In this document: piece by piece, positions 9,472 to 18,951 of the stretch
Layout: every line of letters begins with the position of its first letter
Position numbering within the stretch: position 1 is the stretch's first letter
Source of the DNA: Acidobacteriota bacterium
GTDB lineage: Bacteria; Acidobacteriota; Holophagae; Holophagales; Holophagaceae
Length of the DNA: 64,000 nucleotides
Direction of reading: 5' to 3'
Assembly (NCBI GenBank): GCA_016192145.1
Contig: JACPUT010000018.1
Span: forward strand, 186,001-250,000
The notes under the pieces: generated by a model
Databases searched by the model: none
Told to the model about the DNA's origin: nothing
Seen by the model: only the letters and a program-made list of their open reading frames with translations
Position numbers and translations under genes: made by a program

Positions 9472-9726
9472 CAATCGGATTCAACCGTCATCATATCGAT
9501 CCAGTCAGTTGCCACCTCCAATGGCGCATCTCAAAGAATCGAAGGATCGGCAGGGCATGAGGAGGGGCTTTCTAGAGTCCGAGGCGAAGGGGGGGGGTAG
9601 ACATGACCTCCTAACCCCTGAAATGGGCCGGCCTGTCATGGCAGGCCCAGCCCTTGGTATCCTAGGGTTCCGTCCGCTTCGAGCCCGCCCGTGGGTGCTG
9701 ATCCGGCGAGTTCGCAGGAGGCCAGC

Positions 9727-11175
9727 ATGTGTGGCGTAGCCGGAGTCTTTGGGATCGAGGGGGCCTCGAGCCACGTGGCGTCCATCCTGTTCGCCATCCA
9801 GCACCGGGGCCAGGAGAGCTGTGGCGCCGTGGCGCGGGATGCGCGGGGGCGCATGCACGGGCACAAGGGCATGGGGCTCGTGAAGCAGGTGCTCAATGAG
9901 GATGTGCAGGCGCGGTTGTCGGGCTCCACGAGCATCGGGCACGTGCGCTACCCCACCGCCGGCTGCAGCGATGAATTGAATTCCCAACCCCACATCATCG
10001 AGCTGGATCACGGGCCCATCATGGCCATCGCCTCCAACGGCGACCTCATCAACTACGGCGAGCTGCGCCAGCGCCTGGAGGGCGACGGCGTGGTGTTCAA
10101 GAGCGACAACGACGCGGAACTCATCGGCCGCATCATCGCCCTCTATCACGTGCGCGACGGCCTCAGCATGGAGGAGGCCATCGCGCGGACCCAGCGCGAA
10201 CTCAAGGGGGCCTTCTCCACGGTGGTGATGTACCGGGATCTGCTCTACGCCTTCCGGGATCCCCATGGCTTCCGCCCCCTGGTGATGGGCCACATCCCGC
10301 GCACCGGCAGCGGCGAACCCACCAGCGAGGGCACGGTGTTCGCCTCGGAATCCTGCGGCCTCGGCATCATCGGCGCCCGCCTGCTGCGAGAGGTGAAACC
10401 CGGCGAGATCCTGCGTCTGGAGGCCGGCAAGCCCGTGGTCTCCGTCAGCCACGCGCCGCTGGAACCCAAGCACTGCGTGTTCGAGCTCATCTACTTCTCC
10501 CGCCCCGATAGCCAGGAGTTCGGCGAGACCGTGTACCAGACCCGGGAGCGCATCGGCGCCTGCCTGGCGGCCAAGGATGACCACCTGCCCAACGGCGAGG
10601 ATCTGGTGGTGATGCCTGTGCCCGACAGTTCCAACTTCATCGCCCTGGGCTACGCGAAGGCCAAGGAGGCGGAGTTCGGCATGGGCCTGCTGCGCAACCA
10701 CTACGTGGGCCGCACCTTCATCAAGCCCACCCAGGCCAGCCGCGATGAGGGCGTGAAGCAGAAGTTCAACCCCCTGCCGGATTTCTTCCCCGGCAAGCGG
10801 GTGGTGCTCATCGATGATTCCATCGTGCGCGGCACCAGCCTGAAGAAGATCGTCTCCATGGTGCGCGGCGCCGGCGCGAAGGAGATCCACCTCCGCATCG
10901 GCTCCCCCAAGGTCATCGGCCCCTGCTATTACGGCATCGACACGCCCACCCGGGATGAGCTCATCGCCAACCGCATGACCGGCGAGGAGATCCGCGCCTA
11001 CCTGGGCGCCGACAGCCTCGAATGGCTGGAAGTGGGCGACTTCGAGGGCCTGCTCCCCGGCCGTCGCAAGGACTTCTGCACCGCCTGCTTCGACCTGGAT
11101 TACATCTATCCGCCGGAGGGCTTCGCGGAGAAGACGAACGTTCCCTCGGCTCGGGCTGAGGAAGCGATTCCCTAG
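9727..11175 (+). CDS. purF: Amidophosphoribosyltransferase
   Basis: First committed step of purine synthesis: PRPP plus glutamine to 5-phosphoribosylamine. The 482-residue protein begins Met-Cys-Gly-Val, so removal of Met exposes the Cys2 nucleophile of the glutaminase domain. GVAGVFG, HRGQESCG and HVRYPTAG follow, and the PRPP loop VVLIDDSIVRGTS is in the C-terminal phosphoribosyltransferase domain. The start is fixed by the Cys2 requirement and by GCAGGAGG just upstream. The 250 bases before it hold only a small GGCCTG...CAGGCC hairpin and no gene that I can support. Confidence 0.97.
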   Translation: MCGVAGVFGIEGASSHVASILFAIQHRGQESCGAVARDARGRMHGHKGMGLVKQVLNEDVQARLSGSTSIGHVRYPTAGCSDELNSQPHIIELDHGPIMAIASNGDLINYGELRQRLEGDGVVFKSDNDAELIGRIIALYHVRDGLSMEEAIARTQRELKGAFSTVVMYRDLLYAFRDPHGFRPLVMGHIPRTGSGEPTSEGTVFASESCGLGIIGARLLREVKPGEILRLEAGKPVVSVSHAPLEPKHCVFELIYFSRPDSQEFGETVYQTRERIGACLAAKDDHLPNGEDLVVMPVPDSSNFIALGYAKAKEAEFGMGLLRNHYVGRTFIKPTQASRDEGVKQKFNPLPDFFPGKRVVLIDDSIVRGTSLKKIVSMVRGAGAKEIHLRIGSPKVIGPCYYGIDTPTRDELIANRMTGEEIRAYLGADSLEWLEVGDFEGLLPGRRKDFCTACFDLDYIYPPEGFAEKTNVPSARAEEAIP

Positions 11176-11235
11176 AACTGAGCCCTTATCTGCCGCGGCA
11201 TGCGGCCGAAAAGGGGAGGGGCGCCGAGGCTTGGA

Positions 11236-11770
11236 TCAGCCCCGACGTCCCTGCCGGATTTTCTCGTTTTCGCGCTTGAAGATCTCCCGGATCACCTCTC
11301 CCGTTGAGGGTTCTTCCTGGCGCGTTTCGGGATTCCATTGGCTCCGGGTGGTGGCGAAAAAATCGCCGCCATTGATATGGATTCCGCCTGTGAATCGGGG
11401 CAGCGGGTTCGTCACCGAGTGGATCACATCCAGGGGCAGGGCCGTAGCATCTCCGGCGAAGAGGGCCTTCGCGCCGAAGGCCTCGAATGGCCGCCTCCTT
11501 GGGCTCGCCCAGAGCGGAGAGCAACGCCCGGGGAGACCGGACGGCCCGGGCAAGCACCTCAAGCACGGCGGCTTGGGGATCGGCCTCTTGGTTCGCGGTG
11601 ATGCAGTCCTCAACAAACCGATCGAGGTCCGTGGTTGCCCGTCCTCCTGAACTCCGGCCAGGGAGAGTCAGGGCCCCGGGCACCACCAGCGTGCAGGCGG
11701 CCCCTGTGGCAGCGCCGAGGAACCTCCGTCGCGAGGGATCGATCGAGTGTTTCGAATGAATGGATTTCAT
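11236..11770 (-). pseudogene. Broken Tat-exported cupin-type protein (internal deletion plus frameshift)
   Basis: ATG 11770 with GGAGGGG upstream starts a protein with a twin-arginine signal (SRRRFLGAATGAACTLVVPG) and the helical N-terminal part TTDLDRFVEDCI...LGEPKEA. At about 11465-11495 the frame is lost. A reading shifted by one base then continues as EAFGAKALFAGDATALPLDVIHSVTNPLPRF...IHINGGDFF up to the stop at 11236. Both halves resemble the start and end of one family, the predicted metal-dependent double-stranded beta-helix (cysteine-dioxygenase-like cupin) proteins. The expected core with the metal-binding His residues, some 60-70 residues, is missing between them. The family assignment is from memory of its motifs. 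Confidence 0.7.
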
Positions 11771-11961
11771 GGGAACCCCTCCGCTGAAATATCCGGGGGG
11801 GCAATATAGCCCTCGAATCCTGCCGGGGAAGGCCGCGGCGGGGGAGGGCGGCAATCTCGGGCCCACGCCGGTGGCCCGGAGGGATGAGGAGGCTGGGGTC
11901 CCAAATTGGACGCCCAAATCAGGCGACCATGGCGTGGGGCCCCTTCAGGGGAGTTGAGGCC

Positions 11962-13218
11962 TCAGGCTGTCGCCCGCCTGCCGTGGGCCCCCATGACCAG
12001 CACCAGCGCCACCAGCACACAGCCCGTGGCGACGTTGTAGGGGGAGAGGTAGCCCCACTTGGCGAAGCAGAGGGTGCCCAAGAAGGGGCCGATGATGCGG
12101 CCGAGGCCCTGCATGGCGTTCATGACGCCGAAGACGCCGCCCTGTTCCTCCATGGGGGTGAGTTGGCTGGCGAGGGCGAGGGTGGCCGTGCCGTTCATGC
12201 CGCTGCCCCAGGCGAGGGGCACGAGGAGGAGGAGGAAGGGTGCGGCCCAGGGCGCGCGGGGCAGGAGGTAGAGGGCTACGGCCATGGCGGCGAGGCCGGT
12301 GCCCATGGCGACGCGCTCGGGGATGCGCTTGGCCACCACCCGCACGAGGCCGCCCTGGTAGATGACGATGCAGACGCCTACGAAGGCGAAGAGCCAGCCC
12401 ACCTGCTTGGGGCCGAAGCCGAAGCGGGCCTGGGCCATGAGGCTGAAGGTGCCTTCCATCATGGCGAAGCCGCTCATGGCCAGCAGGGCGATGAGGAGCA
12501 GTGCGGGCATGCCGGGCCGGGCGAAGGCGCGCTTGAGGGCATGGCCGCGGCTCTCCTCGTTGCGGGCGCGCTCGCGGGCTTCAGGCGTGATGGTTTCCGG
12601 CAGCCAGGCGATGACGAGCATGGAAGCGATGAAGCTGAGGCCCGCGGCCACCAGGAAGGGCAACTGCACGCCCTTGGCGGCGAGGGTGATGCCATAGTGG
12701 CTCCCGCTGAGGATGCCGGCGAGGGCGGGGCCGAGCACGAAGCCCAAGCCGAAGGCGGCCCCGATCATGCCCAGGGCCTTGCTGCGCTCCTCGGGCGCGG
12801 AGCTGTCCGCCATGGCGGCCTGGGCCACGGCGATGTTGCCCCCGGTGATGCCATCGATGATGCGGGCGAGCAGCACCCACTCGTAGTGCATGGTGAGCCC
12901 CAGCATCAGGTAGCCCAGGGCGCTGCCCAGGAGGCTCATCCAGAGCACGGGCCGGCGGCCCACGAGATCGCTCAGGCGCCCCAGCAGGGGCGAGGCGATG
13001 AACTGCATCACGGAGAAGCTCACGAAGGCCACCCCGGCCCAGAAGGCCCCGGGGTCCCTCAAACCGAAGGCCGTGTTGACGTGGGCCATCCACCCGCTGG
13101 GGTTCTCCGCCACATGGTGGGCATAGAGGGGTAACAGGGGGATGACGATGCCGAAGCCCAGCAAGTCGACGAATACGGTGAGGAAAATGGCGATGCGCGC
13201 GCGCTTTGGATCAGGCAT
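11962..13218 (-). CDS. MFS drug-proton antiporter, TetA/DHA1-like
   Basis: A 418-residue, 12-helix major facilitator protein of the inner membrane, likely exporting a small hydrophobic compound in exchange for protons. Helix 1 has VDLLGFGIVIPLLPLYA, typical of TetA-like DHA1 pumps; the loop 2-3 motif GRLSDLVGRRPVL is intact; helix 5 has the antiporter motif C region GFVLGPALAGIL. ATG 13218 is chosen because GGAG lies 8 bases upstream; an ATG 15 bases further out is the alternative. It is a lone gene and the substrate cannot be read from sequence. Confidence 0.9.
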   Translation of the reverse strand: MPDPKRARIAIFLTVFVDLLGFGIVIPLLPLYAHHVAENPSGWMAHVNTAFGLRDPGAFWAGVAFVSFSVMQFIASPLLGRLSDLVGRRPVLWMSLLGSALGYLMLGLTMHYEWVLLARIIDGITGGNIAVAQAAMADSSAPEERSKALGMIGAAFGLGFVLGPALAGILSGSHYGITLAAKGVQLPFLVAAGLSFIASMLVIAWLPETITPEARERARNEESRGHALKRAFARPGMPALLLIALLAMSGFAMMEGTFSLMAQARFGFGPKQVGWLFAFVGVCIVIYQGGLVRVVAKRIPERVAMGTGLAAMAVALYLLPRAPWAAPFLLLLVPLAWGSGMNGTATLALASQLTPMEEQGGVFGVMNAMQGLGRIIGPFLGTLCFAKWGYLSPYNVATGCVLVALVLVMGAHGRRATA

Positions 13219-13341
13219 GACGACTCCAACCATCTACCTTAGCCCGGGACCAAGCGTATTGGACCCAGGGAGGTTCTGGCGGGGGTCGGATCTGGAGATC
13301 CCGTTCTTCGCCTTCCCATACCCTGCGCCGATGAGCGGGAA

Positions 13342-15453
13342 ATGCGCCTCCAGGCCACGGTTCGCTTCTCTACCACCCGGATCCTCCAGGGCCTCGGAGT
13401 AGTCGCCGGGCTAATCGGGGGGGCGGCCTTGGTGGGTTGGTACCTGGGCTTCGTGGCGCCGGTTCAATGGAGCCCGAATTTCCCCCTGATGGTGTGCGAC
13501 ACCGCCTGGGGGGTGACCGCGGGAGGAGCCGGTCTCCTGGCTCTTGCGGCGGGACGGCGGAGGATGTCCCGGGGCCTCGGGCTGGCCCTGCTGGGGCTGG
13601 GCCTAAGTCATTTCCTTCTGGATGGGCTGGCCGGCCAGGCCTACCGGGACTTCATACCCCACCCTGAGGTTGGGGGCCTTTCCATCCTGGCGCGGGGGCC
13701 CACGGTCCGCATGGCGCCCAGCACGGCCGTGGCCTTCGGCCTCCTGGGCTTGGCCTTCGCCTTCGGGGGGGCTGGGCGGTGGCGGGCTTGGATCGGGGCC
13801 ACCGCGGCATCCTTGGTGCTCCTGGTGGCTTGCACCTCCTTCCTGGGCGTTGTGACCGGCTTCGGGTTCTACTTTTGGGGTGGGATCTTCCTGGGGATGG
13901 CCCTTCCCACGGCGACCGCCTTCGGGGTTTTGGGCGGCGGCCTCCTTGCGTGGGAGTGGGAGCACACTCCGGAACGGTGGGGGGGGTGGCCCGCCTGGGT
14001 CCCGATGCCTGCGGCGGCCCTCGTTCTGAGCTGCGCGTTGGTGCTGGGGCAGTCCCACCAGGCGGAGCTGCGCTTGATCCAGAAGGCGCGGGAGGTGGAG
14101 CGAGCGGCGCGGGGCGCGGCGCACCTCCGGGACGAATGGCAACGCCTGTCCCTCCAGCTTGAGGACCTCTCGCGGGACCTTGCCTTGCGGGGGCCGCGCG
14201 ACGGAGGCTCTCCAGCGGAGAAGATCGGCCGATTCTTGAATCATCACCCCGGCGCGAGGTCCCTGACCTGGGCACCCGCCGCGGAGGCCGATGGCGGATG
14301 GGCCGAGCAGGACCACCTGACGCTCTTCTCGTCCGCGAGGGAAGGGAGGCGTCTCAAGTTGGGTCTCGAGGCGGAGGTCTGGGCGGGATACATGCTGCGT
14401 CCGATCCTGCCCTCGGGGGTGACGGCGCGGATCCACCCCCGAAGGCCGGTGGAACTTCCCCCTGCAGAGGGCGCGGGGGGGACCACCTTCCAGTCCTTCG
14501 ATGCGGATGGTTTTTCCGGCGTGCTGGAGCTGGGGCCAGATCCGAGAGCCTGGGTGGCCGGCCGAAGCAACGCCCTTGGGGGATTGATTACCGGGCTGCT
14601 GCTGGCCTTCCTCGTCGGAGGGTTGGTGCGCAGCGTCCAGGGCGGACGCGAGCGAGCCGCCCGCCTGGGCGTTGAAATGAAGGCGCGTTTGAAGGCGGAA
14701 CAGCGACAGCAGGAGTTTCTGGCCGTCGTGAGCCACGAATTGCGTACGCCCCTGACGGCGATCCAAGGGGCCCTCAAGCTGTTGCGGCACCTGGCCGCGG
14801 GGACCCTGGGCCCCAAGGACATGGAACTGGTGGACATGGCCGACCGAAACAGCATGAAGCTGCTGCGCCTCGTGAATGACCTGCTGGACATGGAGAAGCT
14901 GAACCGGGGCCGGACCACCCTCGTGCCCAAGGTGATCGAAGTGGGCGCATTGGTCCAAGTCGCCTTGTCCAACCATGAGCCCACCTTCCGCGCTCGGGGG
15001 ATCCGTGGTCTTTTCGACGGCCCGGGTGGCGAAGCCTGGATTCAAGGTGATCCCGACCGGCTGGAGCAGGTGGTGGCCAACCTCCTTTCCAACGCCACCA
15101 AGTTCTCCCGGTCGGGAGGAGAAGTCGTGGCGACCGTGCGGGTGGCGGCCGACGAAGCCCGCCTTGAAATCCGGGATCAGGGACCCGGGATCCCCGAGGC
15201 CTTCCGGGACCAGATCTTCCAGCCCTTCACTCAAGCCGAGGGCGCCAATGTGCGGCGGGAGGGAGGTACGGGTCTCGGGCTCGCCATTTCGAAGGCCCTT
15301 GTCGAGGCCATGGGCGGGCGCATCGGGTTTGATAGCGAGGAAGGGAAGGGAACGACCTTCTGGTTGACCTTCCCGGCCATGGCACCACCGACCCAAGGAG
15401 TGCCGGAGGGTGGGCCCTCCTCCAGGCCAGCCTCGCCGTGGGTTTCGCCATGA
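13342..15453 (+). CDS. Membrane sensor histidine kinase
   Basis: A 703-residue kinase. An N-terminal membrane region (residues about 10-235, seven or eight helices, with [15 protein letters not shown]) is followed by an extracytoplasmic stretch of about 170 residues, one further helix (about 415-435), a HisKA domain with [11 protein letters not shown] (His465), and a HATPase domain with N box [19 protein letters not shown] and [10 protein letters not shown]. No response regulator is adjacent. The last 25 residues after WLTFPA are Pro/Ser-rich and overlap, in another frame, the remnant of a mipA/ompV gene, so the native C-terminus was probably altered. The start has a weak ribosome site. Confidence 0.9.
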   Translation: MRLQATVRFSTTRILQGLGVVAGLIGGAALVGWYLGFVAPVQWSPNFPLMVCDTAWGVTAGGAGLLALAAGRRRMSRGLGLALLGLGLSHFLLDGLAGQAYRDFIPHPEVGGLSILARGPTVRMAPSTAVAFGLLGLAFAFGGAGRWRAWIGATAASLVLLVACTSFLGVVTGFGFYFWGGIFLGMALPTATAFGVLGGGLLAWEWEHTPERWGGWPAWVPMPAAALVLSCALVLGQSHQAELRLIQKAREVERAARGAAHLRDEWQRLSLQLEDLSRDLALRGPRDGGSPAEKIGRFLNHHPGARSLTWAPAAEADGGWAEQDHLTLFSSAREGRRLKLGLEAEVWAGYMLRPILPSGVTARIHPRRPVELPPAEGAGGTTFQSFDADGFSGVLELGPDPRAWVAGRSNALGGLITGLLLAFLVGGLVRSVQGGRERAARLGVEMKARLKAEQRQQEFLAVVSHELRTPLTAIQGALKLLRHLAAGTLGPKDMELVDMADRNSMKLLRLVNDLLDMEKLNRGRTTLVPKVIEVGALVQVALSNHEPTFRARGIRGLFDGPGGEAWIQGDPDRLEQVVANLLSNATKFSRSGGEVVATVRVAADEARLEIRDQGPGIPEAFRDQIFQPFTQAEGANVRREGGTGLGLAISKALVEAMGGRIGFDSEEGKGTTFWLTFPAMAPPTQGVPEGGPSSRPASPWVSP

Positions 15454-15578
15454 CGGATCACTGGCGCGTGGGCCTCACCATCCTTCAGCAGGAAGTCCAG
15501 GGCGATGCCCGGCACAGCCCCCTGGTGCTGCAGCCGCGCAGCCAGGGGACCGTGATCGGGTTCTCCTACCAGCTTTGA
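15405..15578 (+). pseudogene. C-terminal remnant of a MipA/OmpV-family outer-membrane protein
   Basis: Reading the frame that ends at TGA 15576-15578 gives [20 protein letters not shown], then [17 protein letters not shown] and a terminal GFSYQL. This is the closing part of a MipA/OmpV-type beta-barrel (strand, a GDAxxSP turn, final strand ending in a hydrophobic residue). Only about 57 residues remain, and the 5' part overlaps the end of the histidine kinase gene in a different frame. A short ORF from ATG 15450 (42 residues) is possible but has no ribosome site. I read it as a decayed gene left after a deletion; the family call rests on motif memory. Confidence 0.6.
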
Positions 15579-15585
15579 TGGGAGG

Positions 15586-16644
15586 TCAGGCGAAGCGGAA
15601 GCGCCTCACGGCGATGAGGAAGGATCCGAGCGCCCAGGCCCCCACCACGGTGAGGCCGAGGCCATGGCCCTGGAGCCCGGCCCCATCGTTGAAGACCGCC
15701 CGCAGCGCCTTGAGGTAGGGGCCCAGCGGCATCAACTGCACGCTGTCCTGGAGCCACTTCGGCGCGCCCTCGAGGCTGAAGTAGACCCCGCCCAGGAACA
15801 TCATGGGGAAGAAGAGCAGGTTGCTGATGGCCGCGTAGGTCTCGCTCGTGTTGGCGAAGCTCGACAGCGCGAAGCCCAGGGCCATGAAGGTGGCCGTGCC
15901 CAGGAAGATGAGCAGGGTCAGGAGCAGGTAGCTGCCCTGGTTGCTGATGCCGAAGGCGAGCCTGCCGGCGATGAGCACGAAGATCACCGAGAGGGCCGCC
16001 ACGGTGAGGCGGTGCAGGATCTGGCCGCCCAGGAAGATGCTCTTGGGCAATGGGGTCACGCCCAGGCGCTTGAACTTGCCCTTCTCGCGATAGGCCACGT
16101 TCACCATGCCCACGGCGAAGAGACCCATGCTCATGAGGTTCATGCCCAGCAGGCCCGGCAGCAGGAAGGCCGCGTAATTCGTCGCCTTGGCCTTGCCGGG
16201 GCTCTCCACGCTCATGGGGAGGCGGCGCGGTTCCGGCTGGCCCGATAGCTTGGCCTGGGCGAGGAGGCTCGCCTGCTGCACGAGGCTGGCGCCCTGCATG
16301 CCCTGGGCCATCAGGTAGGCGTTCACGCGAAGGCGGGGGGCCTCGTCGGAGCCCTCCACCAGCACGGCCGCCTTGCCATCCTTCCACTTGGCCTCGGCGG
16401 CCTCGGGGGAGAGGCGCTCCACCGTCACGTGCTGGGCCTCGATGGCCTCGCGGAGAGCGGCATCCCTGGCGGATTCGGCCCCGGCTTGGACGCGCACGAT
16501 GGTGACCTTGGGACCGCTGCCATCCCGGAAGATGGTGCCAAAGCCCAAGAGCATCAGGACGGGAAAGGCGAAGGTCCAGAACATCGCTCCCTTGTCGCGG
16601 GAGTAGAGCTTCCATTCCATCAAGAACTGGCGCCAGAGAAGCAT
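15586..16644 (-). CDS. ABC-2 type exporter permease
   Basis: A 352-residue ABC-2 permease: one N-terminal helix ([17 protein letters not shown]), a periplasmic domain of about 130 residues, then five helices in the C-terminal half, including the ABC-2 region [20 protein letters not shown] and [14 protein letters not shown]. It pairs with the ATPase gene upstream on the same strand; a repeat element lies between them. The substrate is unknown; related two-gene systems move drugs, polysaccharides or sodium. ATG 16644 is used; three GTG codons just upstream are alternatives, and no strong ribosome site is seen. Confidence 0.88.
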   Translation of the reverse strand: MLLWRQFLMEWKLYSRDKGAMFWTFAFPVLMLLGFGTIFRDGSGPKVTIVRVQAGAESARDAALREAIEAQHVTVERLSPEAAEAKWKDGKAAVLVEGSDEAPRLRVNAYLMAQGMQGASLVQQASLLAQAKLSGQPEPRRLPMSVESPGKAKATNYAAFLLPGLLGMNLMSMGLFAVGMVNVAYREKGKFKRLGVTPLPKSIFLGGQILHRLTVAALSVIFVLIAGRLAFGISNQGSYLLLTLLIFLGTATFMALGFALSSFANTSETYAAISNLLFFPMMFLGGVYFSLEGAPKWLQDSVQLMPLGPYLKALRAVFNDGAGLQGHGLGLTVVGAWALGSFLIAVRRFRFA

Positions 16645-16717
16645 GTTCACCACCACATCGCGACTGGGGAATTGAATACAAACGGGATTGAGCTGACGGA
16701 GATCGCGGACTCATCCC

Positions 16718-16801
16718 CTCTGCGTCTCCGCGTCTCTGCGCCTCTGCGATCGGCTTTTATTAAGGCATGACGCAGAGGCGCGGAGGCGCAGAGGCGCAGA
16801 G
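16718..16801. repeat. Inverted repeat of 8-base units, cgcagagg family, copy 2
   Basis: Arms 16718-16748 and 16771-16801 (31 bases) pair with a few mismatches around a 22-base AT-rich loop. The units are degenerate cgcagagg/cgcggagg, as in 7504-7591. It lies between the ABC ATPase gene and its permease gene, so a hairpin here could set their relative expression. Confidence 0.85.
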
Positions 16802-16837
16802 AAGGAGTGGGATTATCGGTGCGTGGGATCATCGGGT

Positions 16838-17758
16838 TCAATCCCTCAAGCTCCGCCCAGTCAACTGGAGGAACACGTCTTCCAGCGTGGGACGCCGCAA
16901 GTGGAGCTGGGCGTAAGGGACGGCGAGGCGATCTGCGGCTTCGAGGATGCCGGGCAGCTGCCCCTTGGGATCTTCCAGGTGCATGTCCCAGCGGTCCTCC
17001 ACGATGTCCACGGGGCGGCCGATGGCCGTGGAAAAGGTGCTGGGATCCGGCGGCGCCTGATCGAAGGCCAGCTCGGCGACGCTGGGCAGGCCCAGTTCGG
17101 CGATGAGCTGGCGGGGGGTGCCCACCTGGAGCACCTTGCCGTGATCCACGATGGCGATGCGATCGCAGAGCACTTCGGCTTCATCCATGTAGTGGGTGGT
17201 GAGGAGCACCGTGCGGCCCTCGGCCTTCATGCGGCGCACCACTTCCCAGAGGCCGCGGCGGGCCTGGGGATCGAGGCCCGTGGTGGGCTCATCCAGGAAG
17301 ACGAGCTCGGGGTCGTTGACGAGGGCCAATGCGAGCGCGAGCCGCTGCTGCTGCCCGCCGCTGAGGCCTACGTGGTAGGCGTCGGCCTTCTCGTTGAGCT
17401 GCACGAGATCCAGCAGTTCCTGGGTGGGCCGCGCCTTGGGGTAGTAGCCCCCGAAGAGCTCGATGGCCTCCCGGGGCGTGATCTTGTTGAAGAGGCTCGT
17501 GCTCTGCAACTGCACGCCGATGCGGGCGCGGATCTCCTGGGCCTTGGTCTTCCAGGGCATGCCGAGGATCTCGATTTCGCCGGCATCTGCTGTCTGCAGG
17601 CCTTCGATGATCTCCAGGGTGGTGGTCTTGCCCGCGCCGTTGGGGCCGAGCAGGCCGAAGACCTCGCCCCGGCGCACCTCCAGATCCAATCCATCCACCG
17701 CCAGCACGCCTGGGAATTGCTTTCTCAGGCCGCGAATGCGGATCGCCAGTTCACTCAT
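16838..17758 (-). CDS. ABC exporter ATP-binding protein
   Basis: A 306-residue ATPase partner of the downstream ABC-2 permease. Walker A GPNGAGKTTT (near residue 39), Q-loop IGVQLQ, signature LSGGQQQRL, Walker B LVFLDEPTTGLDP and the switch His in LLTTHYMDEAE are all present. A C-terminal extension of about 80 residues follows, as in the CcmA/DrrA-type exporter ATPases. ATG 17758 is the first start of the frame with a sensible N-terminus (MSELAIRIRGLRK). Confidence 0.94.
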   Translation of the reverse strand: MSELAIRIRGLRKQFPGVLAVDGLDLEVRRGEVFGLLGPNGAGKTTTLEIIEGLQTADAGEIEILGMPWKTKAQEIRARIGVQLQSTSLFNKITPREAIELFGGYYPKARPTQELLDLVQLNEKADAYHVGLSGGQQQRLALALALVNDPELVFLDEPTTGLDPQARRGLWEVVRRMKAEGRTVLLTTHYMDEAEVLCDRIAIVDHGKVLQVGTPRQLIAELGLPSVAELAFDQAPPDPSTFSTAIGRPVDIVEDRWDMHLEDPKGQLPGILEAADRLAVPYAQLHLRRPTLEDVFLQLTGRSLRD

Positions 17759-17847
17759 GTTGACCTCGGAGACCCAGGATCAACGACCGGGCCCCCGCAG
17801 GGGAAGGGGAAAGCGGCGAAGGGTGGATCCCCGCCGACGGAAGGCGA

Positions 17848-18045
17848 TTACCGGGACCCGAGGATCTGAAATGCGGCCCAGAGAGGCAGCCCAATCGCGC
17901 CGACCACCAGGGTGGGGAAGGCCAGGGCGAGGAATTTCGGCAAGCGATCCGCCGGGGGGTGTCGCCGCAGCAACTGGGTGGAGGCCGCGAACACGAAGAG
18001 GGCAGGAGCTTCGAGGGCGAGGAAAATCAACAAGGTGCGGTCCAT
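17848..18045 (-). CDS. Small two-helix membrane protein
   Basis: A 65-residue protein with two predicted transmembrane helices (about residues 4-24 and 40-62) separated by a short basic loop (LLRRHPPADRLPK). It has a good ribosome site, GGAGG six bases before the ATG, which argues for a real gene. I do not recognise a family. It lies between ispE and the ABC ATPase gene on the same strand, with gaps of about 55 and 90 bases. Confidence 0.6.
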   Translation of the reverse strand: MDRTLLIFLALEAPALFVFAASTQLLRRHPPADRLPKFLALAFPTLVVGAIGLPLWAAFQILGSR

Positions 18046-18100
18046 GGAAGACCTCCATGCCCAAGGTGGGGCGGCGGAAGCGGACGCGCCAGGGCTGGAA

Positions 18101-18928
18101 TCAGACGGCCCAGCAGCCCCATTCCGGGTGGCTTCCCGTTAGCGTCGCTAGGGCCGAGTCCCGGGATTCCACGGAGGCGTACCGCGCCGCCCAGGCGCTG
18201 CCGCTGCCACATAGGAGGGGGTCGCCCCCGGTGGCACGAAGAGTCTCGCGGATGCCTGCAAGTGCGGGATTCACCTCGATGGCAGGGGCTTCGAGATCGT
18301 TGTGCCAGGGTGCCTGGCCGGGATCCGCCAGGGCCTGGGTGCCTGGAAGGCCCGTGCGGGCCAGGGCGCCGTAGACCCCCGCCGTGGGCTGGTGGAGGCG
18401 GGGGTGCACGAGCAGGAGGGGGGGAAGGGAGGGGGCCCCGATCGCCCGGACCTTCTCCCCTCGGCCCGTGCCATGCACGGTGCCGCCCAGCAGGAAGAGG
18501 GGCACGTCGGAGCCCAGTTCCGCCCCGAAGGCCAGGAGCACTTCTTGAGGCAGTTCCAGGGCCAGGCACTGGTTCGCCAGCTTCAAGGCCGCGGCGGCAT
18601 CGCTGCTGCCACCGCCCAGCCCGGCGCCGTGGGGGATGCGCTTGTGCAGGATCAGGCGGGCGGGGCAGGGGCGCCCCACATAGGACTCCACCAGGCGCCA
18701 GGCCTTCAGTACGAGATTGGATTCATCGGCCACGAGGCCTTCGGAGGTGGGGCCCTCCAGGCGCAACTCTAGGCGGTGGTGGGGCTCCCAGGTGAGGGTG
18801 TCGCAGAGCTCCGGCACCTGGGCCAGCACCGTCGTCACCAGCTCCACCTCGTGGAAGCCGTCGGGCCTGCGGCCCAGGACGCCCAGGTAGCGGTTGAGCT
18901 TGGCGGGGGCGGGGACGGGAAAGGACAT
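18101..18928 (-). CDS. ispE: 4-diphosphocytidyl-2-C-methyl-D-erythritol kinase
   Basis: Phosphorylates CDP-methylerythritol in the MEP isoprenoid pathway. The 275-residue GHMP kinase has PAKLNRYLGVLGRRPDGFHE at the N-terminus, the ATP-binding PHGAGLGGGSSDAAAAL near residue 95, LGSDVPLFL, and a C-terminal LCGSGSAWAA. The Asn of PAKIN is kept, while the residues after it differ somewhat from the usual PAKINLFL. No other MEP gene is nearby. The start is 23 bases from the divergent thioesterase gene. Confidence 0.95.
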   Translation of the reverse strand: MSFPVPAPAKLNRYLGVLGRRPDGFHEVELVTTVLAQVPELCDTLTWEPHHRLELRLEGPTSEGLVADESNLVLKAWRLVESYVGRPCPARLILHKRIPHGAGLGGGSSDAAAALKLANQCLALELPQEVLLAFGAELGSDVPLFLLGGTVHGTGRGEKVRAIGAPSLPPLLLVHPRLHQPTAGVYGALARTGLPGTQALADPGQAPWHNDLEAPAIEVNPALAGIRETLRATGGDPLLCGSGSAWAARYASVESRDSALATLTGSHPEWGCWAV

Positions 18929-18951
18929 CCCTACACGGTAACCTGGAGGGC

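Noticed and set aside
9600-9726. Possible purine-related regulatory hairpin before purF
   Set aside because: GGCCTG-tcatgg-CAGGCC is only a 6-base stem and matches no purine riboswitch or PurR site that I know.
11236-11770. Programmed frameshift in the cupin gene
   Set aside because: There is no slippery heptamer at the junction, and the protein core with metal ligands is missing, so a deletion explains the shift better.
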